From Paludibacter sp. (GTDB lineage Bacteria; Bacteroidota; Bacteroidia; Bacteroidales; Paludibacteraceae), in contig JAITXR010000124.1 of NCBI GenBank assembly GCA_031284665.1, positions 1-5,490 on the forward strand: a DNA stretch of 5,490 bases, written 5' to 3'. The notes under the pieces were generated by a model. It did not search any database and had not been told where the DNA came from. It saw nothing but the letters and a program-made list of their open reading frames with translations. Below are positions 1 to 5,170 of the stretch, in pieces. Position 1 is the stretch's first letter; every line of letters starts with the position of its first letter. Made by a program: the position numbers and the translations under genes.

Positions 1-660
1 GCAAGCGGCTCAGGCAAAACTGTGTTAATGAAAAGCATCATCGGTTTGCATCGCATCGATAGCGGGCGCATTGAATACGACGGACGCAACCTCCCGGATA
101 TGAGAATGAAAGACATCCGACTACTGAGGCGCGAAGTAGGAATGTTATTTCAAGGCGCAGCACTGTTCGACTCAATGACAGTGCTCGAAAACGTGATGTA
201 CCCGCTCGAAATGTTTTCTACCGACACGAAAGGCGAAATCGAAGAACGCGCACGCTTTTGTCTCAATCGCGTAAAACTCGAAGAGCCTTCGTTTTTGTTG
301 ACGCCCTCGGAAATTAGTGGCGGTATGCAGAAACGGGTAGCCATTGCACGTGCAATTTCGCTACAGCCAAAATATCTTTTTTGCGACGAGCCAAATTCCG
401 GTCTCGACCCACAAACTGCACTTGTTATCGACCAACTTATTCACGAAATTACGCAAGAATTTGACATCACAACCATTATCAATTCGCACGATATGAATTC
501 GGTAATGGAAATTGGCGAAAGCATTATTTTCATTAATAAAGGTGAAAAAGCGTGGCAAGGTACAAAAGATGATATTTTTCTCGCCGACAATGCAGATTTG
601 AACGATTTTGTTTTTGCCTCCGAACTATACAAAAAAGTCAAAAAGGCACATTATTTGTAA
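1..660 (+). CDS. mlaF: ABC transporter ATP-binding protein, MlaF-like (5' end missing)
   Basis: This is the nucleotide-binding subunit of an ABC transporter, probably the MlaF/MlaE type that moves phospholipids between the inner and outer membranes with an MCE-domain partner; it acts at the cytoplasmic face of the inner membrane. The frame is open from base 1, and 219 residues are visible. The fragment begins inside Walker A (ASGSGKT, residues 1-7). The Q-loop Gln is at about 51, the signature SGGMQKR at about 106-112, Walker B with catalytic Glu (LFCDEP) at about 126-131, the D-loop SGLDP at 133-137 and the switch His in NSHDM at 163. The SGGM signature and overall length point to MlaF. About 35-45 N-terminal residues lie upstream of the window. 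A GTG and an ATG at 22-30 are internal codons, not the start. No MCE-protein gene follows; the gene ends 23 bp inside a convergent hydrolase gene. The ABC ATPase call is firm; the MlaF assignment is likely. Confidence 0.9.
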   Translation, partial: ASGSGKTVLMKSIIGLHRIDSGRIEYDGRNLPDMRMKDIRLLRREVGMLFQGAALFDSMTVLENVMYPLEMFSTDTKGEIEERARFCLNRVKLEEPSFLLTPSEISGGMQKRVAIARAISLQPKYLFCDEPNSGLDPQTALVIDQLIHEITQEFDITTIINSHDMNSVMEIGESIIFINKGEKAWQGTKDDIFLADNADLNDFVFASELYKKVKKAHYL

Positions 661-3484
661 TTTTCAACTCGCACGCCTCCCCCGAGTACTCTATATTTTG
701 GATAATATTCTGCTTTCCGGTTTTTGTTATCAGTTTTATTTCAAATCGCCGGACGAGTGGCATACCGTGGTATTGTCCTTTGCGAGGGCTAATGGTCAAG
801 ATTTTTTCTTTATCGTTGTATTTGAGGTTAATAATGGAATACTCGCCTTTTTCGTAATTATAATCGTTTCCGTTGTCGTCGTAAAGTTTAAATTCGCCAT
901 CCTTGCCTTCAAAAACGAGAATAGTGAGGTCGTTCTGATTTTCGTTTGTGCTTTGAACAATATTGCCAAGCGGCAACAAACTGCCTTCGCGAACAAACAA
1001 AGGTATTCGTTCGTATGGAGCATCTGCCTCTATATATTGCCCGCCGGAATAGTATTTTTCGCTTTCAAAATCGTACCAACCGGTATTTTTGGGTAGATAC
1101 ACTTTGCGCCATTTGGCTTTGTATTCGTACACCGGATTTACCATAATACTTGTTCCAAACATATACTGGTCGCCAATATTGTGCGTTTTCGCGTCGTTCC
1201 CAAAATCCATTACCAGAGGTCGCATAATGCTATAATCGTCAAAATAAGTCATTGCCGCAAGCGAGTAAATATAAGGCATCAGGCGGTAGCGCAGGCGGTC
1301 GTAATAAACCATACTTTGATATGCGGGATGATTTTCGGGTGCAATATTAAATATTTCGCGGTATGGATATTGCCCGTGACTGCGAAACAATGGGCAAAAA
1401 GCCCCAAATTGAAACCAGCGTGTATTCAGTTCGCGCCATTCTGCCATATCTTCGGTATTTTCTTTTGCCCGCTCATAACGCCGCTCCACGCAGAAACCGC
1501 CTATATCCATTGTCCAATAAGGGATTCCCGAAATCGAAAAATTTAATCCCGCGGAAATTTGCGCTTTCATATCTTCCCAGCGAGTGCCAATATCGCCGCT
1601 CCAAACTGCGGTGGAATATCGTTGCAAACCCGCAAAACCCGAGCGAGTAAGTAAAAACACTCTTTTATTTGGGTCGCTTTGTCGCTGTCCTTCGTAAATA
1701 CCTTTGGCATTTTGCAAGGCATAAGTGTTGAAATATTCGGTCGAAGAGCCTAACGCCGTAGGGGTTGACAGTGCTTTGCGATACGTCATACTCGCATTCG
1801 ACAGAATATCAGGCTCCGAGGCGTCCATCCACCAAGCGTCAAAGCCCTTTGAATAAAGTTTTTCGTTTATTTGTTCCCAAAATAATTTCCGCGCGCCTTC
1901 GCTGTAAGCATCGTAGAAACCGCCAATAAATCCTTTGCCAATCCAGTCGCGAATGCTGTCGCTTACTGCGCGATTGTACATCCAGCCATTTGTGTCAAAC
2001 GACTGATAATTAACTGTTGTATGATAAAATTTTGGCCACACCGAAATCATAATATGTGCATCCAAAGAATGTACACTATCAACCATTTTTGCCGGATTAG
2101 GGAAACGCTCGGCATCAAAATCGTGGCTGCCCCAAGCGTTTTGTTTCCAATACGACCAATCCTGCACAATGTTATCAATAGGAATATTCCGTTTGCGATA
2201 TTCGCCGAGAACGCTCAACAGTTCATCCTCAGTTTTATATCGTTCGCGACTTTGCCAAAATCCCATTGCCCATTTCGGCATAATGGGTGCTTTGCCGGTC
2301 AAGTGGCGATAAGCCTTAATCACGTCGTCAGCCGTCTGCCCATTAACAAAATAATAATCAATCGCATCCCCCATTTCCGACCAAAACGACAATTTGTTTT
2401 GCTCCAAATCCTTGCGCGGGCTTAATGCTTTCAGCCCGATGTACGACACGCCGCCATCAGGGCGCCATTCAATTCTGATTTTATGTTTTTGCCCCGCCTG
2501 CAAATTAACGGAAAATTTATACGAATTGGGATTCCAAGCCGTGCGCCAGCGTTCGGCGACAAGGCATTGATTATCAACGAAAACTTTTGTATATCCGGCA
2601 TAATAAAGAATGAAACGATACAATCCGCTTTGGCTCGGCTCAATGTAACCTTCCCAACTAACATTAGAATTGGAGAAAGGAAAATCGGGCGGGAAATTCT
2701 TTACCGTTTCGAGATTTTCGTAATCAATACCGCTTTCCAAACGTTCGACCGATATTGTTTTTGCGCCTGCATTATTTTCGTAAATAGCCGTTATGCCGCC
2801 TCGATTCCCGTTTTTATCATACAACTTAAATTGGTCTAAATTGGAATAATTGCGCGGGTCGCCAAATTTTGTGAGCGAATAATTATCCCACAACAAACCA
2901 TAATTTTTTGACGAAACAACAAAAGGCACTGATACTTTGGTGTTGTATTGATACAAAATTTCGTTTTTACCTTTATAATTAAATTCATCGGATTGATGCT
3001 GACCTAAACCAAAAAAGGCTTCATTGTCGGGCGATTCAAATACTTGATGCACGGTGTACGATTGTTTACCTTCCACTTCGATATTCTCAAAACTTTTGCC
3101 TCCGCCGTTATTTTCGGCAAGCACGATATTCCCATTCTTATCGGCAAACACAATTTCGCCGGTAGCAAGCGATACCGACACCCGCAAAGCAGCAGTTTTC
3201 AGTACAATTTTCCCCGATTTTTCAACTATATTCCAACCCTCGGTCTGTGTTTTGTTATCAACAATAATTAAACTTTCTTTTTCGGTAAATCGGCTGTTCG
3301 GAGTCGCCGTAACGTGAATAATATTGTCGCTAATCACCTGTAAACGAATTTGTTGACAGGCAAGTGCTGTTTCGTGCGGCAGGTAAACGATTACACCATC
3401 GCTCAGTTTTTCGTACCGGCGAGTGGTAGATGCAATTAAAAATAACGGCAGCAAAAATAAAATTGCATAATGAGGCTTAAGCAT
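638..3484 (-). CDS. Exported GH31 glycoside hydrolase with PA14 insert, probable alpha-xylosidase
   Basis: This is a 948-residue retaining family 31 hydrolase. It probably removes alpha-xylosyl (or alpha-glucosyl) units from oligosaccharides such as xyloglucan fragments in the periplasm. Residues 1-20 form a Sec signal peptide (hydrophobic AILFLLPLFLIA) with no lipobox Cys. The N-terminal beta-domain spans about 25-235 (FFGLGQ at 157-162). A PA14 domain is inserted at about 237-355 (WEGYIEPSQSGLYRF to VSYIGL), as in the characterised alpha-xylosidases of Cellvibrio and Bacteroides ovatus. The catalytic barrel spans about 400-755: WWMDASEP holds the predicted nucleophile Asp554, WSGD holds the predicted acid/base Asp631, and LTRSG and RSHGQ are other family motifs. 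C-terminal beta-domains follow to 948. No frameshift is seen. The ATG at 3484 is favoured because an in-frame stop lies five codons upstream and a signal peptide follows. There is no Shine-Dalgarno, which is normal in Bacteroidota. No SusC/SusD genes are visible. Exact substrate is inferred. Confidence 0.93.
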   Translation of the reverse strand: MLKPHYAILFLLPLFLIASTTRRYEKLSDGVIVYLPHETALACQQIRLQVISDNIIHVTATPNSRFTEKESLIIVDNKTQTEGWNIVEKSGKIVLKTAALRVSVSLATGEIVFADKNGNIVLAENNGGGKSFENIEVEGKQSYTVHQVFESPDNEAFFGLGQHQSDEFNYKGKNEILYQYNTKVSVPFVVSSKNYGLLWDNYSLTKFGDPRNYSNLDQFKLYDKNGNRGGITAIYENNAGAKTISVERLESGIDYENLETVKNFPPDFPFSNSNVSWEGYIEPSQSGLYRFILYYAGYTKVFVDNQCLVAERWRTAWNPNSYKFSVNLQAGQKHKIRIEWRPDGGVSYIGLKALSPRKDLEQNKLSFWSEMGDAIDYYFVNGQTADDVIKAYRHLTGKAPIMPKWAMGFWQSRERYKTEDELLSVLGEYRKRNIPIDNIVQDWSYWKQNAWGSHDFDAERFPNPAKMVDSVHSLDAHIMISVWPKFYHTTVNYQSFDTNGWMYNRAVSDSIRDWIGKGFIGGFYDAYSEGARKLFWEQINEKLYSKGFDAWWMDASEPDILSNASMTYRKALSTPTALGSSTEYFNTYALQNAKGIYEGQRQSDPNKRVFLLTRSGFAGLQRYSTAVWSGDIGTRWEDMKAQISAGLNFSISGIPYWTMDIGGFCVERRYERAKENTEDMAEWRELNTRWFQFGAFCPLFRSHGQYPYREIFNIAPENHPAYQSMVYYDRLRYRLMPYIYSLAAMTYFDDYSIMRPLVMDFGNDAKTHNIGDQYMFGTSIMVNPVYEYKAKWRKVYLPKNTGWYDFESEKYYSGGQYIEADAPYERIPLFVREGSLLPLGNIVQSTNENQNDLTILVFEGKDGEFKLYDDNGNDYNYEKGEYSIINLKYNDKEKILTISPRKGQYHGMPLVRRFEIKLITKTGKQNIIQNIEYSGEACELKITNNVPF

Positions 3485-3500
3485 AGTTTGAAGAGTTTAA

Positions 3501-3596
3501 TTATTTGAGTGGTTTGAACGGATAACGTTGTCCATGCTTGCGACGAGGGTCTTTGAGCGATTTCAAACTGTCCAATAAATTTGGTTTTGGTTGCAT
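3501..3596 (-). pseudogene. N-terminal remnant of an ISAs1-family transposase (31 codons)
   Basis: On the minus strand an ATG at 3596 opens 31 codons that end in TAA at 3503-3501. The peptide starts MQPKPNLLDSLKSLKDPRR and continues KHGQRYPFKPLK. The pattern LLDxLxxLxDPRRxxGxRYPxxxLL is the opening of the small domain that precedes the DDE domain in ISAs1/H-repeat transposases, which are usually about 370 residues long. The homology stops within a few residues of the stop codon, so about 90% of the gene is gone. The remnant lies 16 bp upstream of, and on the same strand as, the GH31 gene, in a different frame. It could still be translated as a short leader peptide. The family call rests on motif recognition only. 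Confidence 0.7.
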
Positions 3597-3610
3597 AACG
3601 TTTTTTTTTG

Positions 3611-3618
3611 CAAAGATA
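3611..3618 (-). promoter_or_regulatory. Bacteroidota -7 promoter element upstream of the transposase remnant and GH31 gene
   Basis: The minus strand reads TATCTTTG here, an exact fit to the Bacteroidota sigma-70 -7 consensus TAnnTTTG. A clear -33 TTTG is not visible; T-rich DNA at about 3638-3647 is the only candidate. Transcription would start near 3604, about 8 nt before the remnant ATG. No TAnnTTTG is found between here and the hydrolase start at 3484, so this is the best visible promoter for the GH31 gene. It may originally have been the promoter of the insertion sequence. Confidence 0.55.
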
Positions 3619-3698
3619 ATCATTTCTAAGAAATTATAAAATAGAAATTAATAGCCCTTCCCAAAAACCGATGTATAATATTATAAGGTATAAAGAAT

Positions 3699-3723
3699 AG
3701 TGATTAACGATTAGTGATTAACT
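3699..3723. repeat. Degenerate 7-bp tandem repeat, tract 1
   Basis: Three full heptads (AGTGATT, AACGATT, AGTGATT) plus a partial AACT. On the minus strand the middle unit reads AATCGTT. This fits the same AAYCRTT-like consensus as the tract at 4231-4272, in the same orientation. It is non-coding. Confidence 0.7.
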
Positions 3724-3736
3724 CCCAAATTAGTAG

Positions 3737-3764
3737 TTTTTTCGTGCACCGTTTACCGTGTATC
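3737..3764. repeat. Degenerate 7-bp tandem repeat, tract 2
   Basis: Four heptads: CACCGTT, TACCGTG, TATCGTG, TACCATT (phase chosen to match the tracts at 4378 and 4522). The consensus is YAYCRTK. The tract lies 13 bp from tract 1 and reads in the opposite orientation to it. Confidence 0.75.
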
Positions 3765-3786
3765 GTGTACCATTTCCCCGCTGGCG

Positions 3787-3863
3787 CGGATTTGCAATCC
3801 GTGTCTTGATAAAATAGCCAACACACCGATTACAAGACTTGTACCGACATGTCGGTATCGGCG
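3787..3863. repeat. REP-like palindrome cluster, left part
   Basis: Several perfect palindromes follow one another. CGGATT-TGC-AATCCG is at 3787-3801. TACAAG-A-CTTGTA is at 3831-3843. A 16-bp perfect palindrome with core CCGACATGTCGG is at 3842-3857. The last two sit inside a short CCGAT/ATCGG stem (3826-3830 with 3857-3861), which suggests that one palindrome was inserted into the loop of another. The appearance is that of REP-type intergenic elements; no RAYT transposase gene is visible in the window. Confidence 0.65.
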
Positions 3864-3876
3864 CAAGCAGCATTTA

Positions 3877-4055
3877 ACATCCCGTTAGGGATGTATCGCT
3901 CGGTAGAAACGTGAACATCACCACCACCCACAGCATTCCGTAGGAATGCATCCTTCGCCATTGGTAGCCTGCCCCGACTTGTCGGGGCAGGCTCTACGGA
4001 ATGCAGATTGCGGGGGGGTATATTTTCTACCGAGCGATGCAAACCTACGGCTTGC
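3877..4055. repeat. Nested inverted-repeat element (REP/BIME-like)
   Basis: A 15-bp perfect inverted repeat (ATCGCTCGGTAGAAA at 3895-3909 and its complement at 4024-4038) encloses further hairpins. A local hairpin GCATTCC-GTA-GGAATGC lies at 3933-3949, and its left arm can instead pair over 11 bp with 3994-4004. A strong hairpin of 12-13 bp around CTTG lies at 3966-3993. Outside the main inverted repeat are ACATCCC-GTTA-GGGATGT (3877-3894) and an imperfect GCAAACC-TAC-GGCTTGC (4039-4055, one mismatch). Open frames over this stretch look like accidental translations of the repeats. The strong hairpin has no following T-run, so it is not a typical intrinsic terminator. Confidence 0.75.
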
Positions 4056-4076
4056 AAGAACACCCCTGCAACCCCG

Positions 4077-4126
4077 TTTCTTAATCATAGTAATCCCCAA
4101 AATCATATTAAAATCATAGTTCAGAC
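4077..4126. repeat. ATC-spaced repeat block ending in TTCAGAC, copy 1
   Basis: This block begins TTTCTTAATCATAG and ends ATAGTTCAGAC. Its ATC triplets are spaced 9, 9 and 11 nt apart. Close copies are at 4431-4479 and 4617-4666, and a diverged one at 4295-4334. Confidence 0.8.
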
Positions 4127-4135
4127 AAAAAAACG

Positions 4136-4150
4136 GAGAAAATAAGGTAA
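4136..4150. repeat. Direct repeat GAGAAAATAAGGTAA, copy 1
   Basis: A 15-bp exact direct repeat with the copy at 4199-4213, spaced 63 bp start to start. Both copies are followed by TGAGG, after 0 and 3 nt respectively. Function is unknown; no gene lies between the copies. Confidence 0.6.
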
Positions 4151-4198
4151 TGAGGTTTTATGTCAGGGAAATCTATTTGCTACTGAGGTCGTTTTGTT

Positions 4199-4213
4199 GA
4201 GAAAATAAGGTAA
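4199..4213. repeat. Direct repeat GAGAAAATAAGGTAA, copy 2
   Basis: Second exact copy of the 15-bp repeat at 4136-4150, followed by AAATGAGG. It lies just before heptad tract 3. Confidence 0.6.
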
Positions 4214-4230
4214 AAATGAGGTGGGAAGAT

Positions 4231-4272
4231 AATGATTAATGGTTAATGATAAATGGTTAACGAAGAACGGTA
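4231..4272. repeat. Degenerate 7-bp tandem repeat, tract 3
   Basis: Six heptads: AATGATT, AATGGTT, AATGATA, AATGGTT, AACGAAG, AACGGTA. Read on the minus strand, they include TACCGTT, AACCATT and TATCATT. These match the consensus of tracts 2, 4 and 5 closely, so this tract appears to be an inverted copy of the same heptad family. Confidence 0.75.
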
Positions 4273-4294
4273 CCCACCCCGCAATCCGGCTCTT

Positions 4295-4334
4295 ATCCTG
4301 TTCATCTCCAAATCCTGAAAATCCCGATTCAGAC
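4295..4334. repeat. ATC-spaced repeat block, diverged copy 2
   Basis: ATC triplets start at 4295, 4304, 4312 and 4321 (spacing 9, 8 and 9), and the block closes with ATTCAGAC. It shares the terminal TTCAGAC and periodicity with the copies at 4077, 4431 and 4617 but has its own unit sequence (AATCCTGAA type). Confidence 0.65.
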
Positions 4335-4346
4335 AAATGCGCAAGA

Positions 4347-4430
4347 ACGGGCTGCTGTTGCTATTTCCGGCATCGTGCACCTTGCACCTTGCACCGTTCA
4401 CCTTGTACCCAGCATTTGTAATTCAGCCCG
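4347..4430. repeat. Composite repeat unit A with heptad tract 4
   Basis: The unit runs from ACGGGCTGCTG through a CTATTTCCGG segment and CATCGTG into four heptads (CACCTTG twice, CACCGTT, CACCTTG at 4378-4405). It then ends with YACCCAGCATTTGTAATTCAG-type sequence and CCCG. It is flanked by TTCAGAC blocks on both sides. The left and right thirds are nearly identical to unit B at 4491-4616. Confidence 0.8.
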
Positions 4431-4479
4431 TTTCTTAATCATAGTCTTCAAACAATCATATTAAAATCACAGTTCAGAC
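4431..4479. repeat. ATC-spaced repeat block, copy 3
   Basis: Begins TTTCTTAATCATAG and ends CACAGTTCAGAC, one base shorter than copies 1 and 4. One ATC of the array is lost, leaving an 18-nt gap (twice 9). It lies directly after composite unit A. Confidence 0.8.
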
Positions 4480-4490
4480 AAAAAGCAATG

Positions 4491-4616
4491 ACGGGCTGCT
4501 GCTGCTATTTCCGGCATCGTGCACCTTGCACCGTTCACCTTGCACCGTTCACCTTGCATCGTGCACCTTGCACCTTGCACCGTTCACCTTGCACCCAGCA
4601 TTTGTAATTCAGTCCG
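4491..4616. repeat. Composite repeat unit B with expanded heptad tract 5
   Basis: Same left and right ends as unit A, but the array between the first CATCGTG and CACCCAG holds ten heptads (4522-4591) instead of four. The extra length is 42 bp, exactly six heptads. A second internal CATCGTG at 4557-4563 followed by the same four heptads as in unit A suggests expansion by duplication within the array. Confidence 0.82.
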
Positions 4617-4666
4617 TTTCTTAATCATAGTAATCCCAAAAATCTTATTAAAATCATAGTTCAGAC
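4617..4666. repeat. ATC-spaced repeat block, copy 4
   Basis: Begins TTTCTTAATCATAG and ends ATAGTTCAGAC. ATC spacing is 9, 9 and 11, as in copy 1. It forms the right border of the repeat region; AT-rich DNA begins just beyond it. Confidence 0.8.
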
Positions 4667-4728
4667 CGAATTTTACCCCTTAAAAAACATAAAAAAAAAA
4701 TAATTGCAAAAAAAATTATAAAAAAAGA

Positions 4729-4758
4729 TTGTTTATATATAAAAATGTTTTATTTTTG
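4729..4758 (+). promoter_or_regulatory. Bacteroidota-type promoter (-33 TTG, -7 TATTTTTG)
   Basis: TATTTTTG at 4751-4758 matches the TAnnTTTG -7 consensus. TTG at 4729-4731 lies 19 bp upstream and fits a -33 element. The expected start of transcription is near 4765, giving a leader of about 100 nt before the small gene at 4867. The promoter is embedded in strongly AT-rich, A-tract DNA (about 4680-4750), which could act as an upstream activating region. Confidence 0.65.
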
Positions 4759-4866
4759 CAAACCTATACTCACTATACACCAAATTCCGATGGAAAAAAC
4801 GGCTATTGTGGTGGGTAATAGGCAGTAAAGTGTGTCATTAATTCTTTAATTCTTAGTTAGATAACT

Positions 4867-5058
4867 ATGAATACTAATGTCTTATATTGTATCGCGGGGA
4901 CTTCCATAGCACTTATGGGAAGTTTATTTGCATCTATAAATATGTATGAGTTAAAATACAAAATAATATATAGCCTATTTCTCAAAGAAACGTTTCCGGT
5001 TGAGGTAGAGCAAAAGTCAGTTGGAAACGTTAAACTCAAAAAAATAAGGTATGGCTGA
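4867..5058 (+). CDS. Possible small membrane protein, 63 residues, unknown function
   Basis: The reading frame starts at ATG 4867 and ends at TGA 5056-5058. Residues 4-25 (NVLYCIAGTSIALMGSLFASIN) are hydrophobic and could be a membrane segment or uncleaved signal. The C-terminal half is charged and lysine-rich and ends KLKKIRYG. No family is recognised. In favour of a real gene are the promoter about 110 bp upstream, the same strand and AT-rich codon use as the next gene, and the hydrophobic start. Against it are the small size and the lack of a clear ribosome binding site. It might also be a decayed fragment of a longer gene. Confidence 0.4.
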   Translation: MNTNVLYCIAGTSIALMGSLFASINMYELKYKIIYSLFLKETFPVEVEQKSVGNVKLKKIRYG

Positions 5059-5170
5059 ATGAACAAACAATAATTTTTTTTACTAATAACACACAAAACA
5101 AACAAAAAATGATTCAAAACAATTTTTTTTATTTCAAACAATTATTAAATAACAATTAAAATTTTTACTT

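Noticed and set aside
608..3317. Many plus-strand frames of 66-162 codons across the GH31 gene
   Set aside because: They are antisense to a complete, motif-rich 948-residue hydrolase and show no domain of their own.
3966..3993. Intrinsic terminator
   Set aside because: The hairpin is strong, but neither strand has a following T-run, and it is about 370-480 bp away from any gene end.
3830..4106. Two overlapping minus-strand reading frames of 62-77 codons over the palindrome cluster
   Set aside because: They are translations of the inverted repeats, have no promoter or start signal, and their residue content is dictated by palindromic DNA.
3831..4126. CRISPR array
   Set aside because: The repeats are contiguous or nested palindromes and short-period arrays, with no regular unique spacers of 25-40 nt and no cas genes.
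4239..4421. Plus-strand 60-codon frame with a Cys/His-rich end
   Set aside because: It runs across three different repeat families; the CTLHRSPCT-like end comes from the CACCTTG heptads.
4790..4828. 12-codon frame after the 4729-4758 promoter (MEKTAIVVGNRQ)
   Set aside because: Too short to support as a leader peptide: no run of regulatory codons and no attenuator-like hairpin follows.
5109..5159. 16-codon frame just before the exported protein gene
   Set aside because: It is very A/T-biased (MIQNNFFYFKQLLNNN) and has no start signal; this is expected by chance in such DNA.
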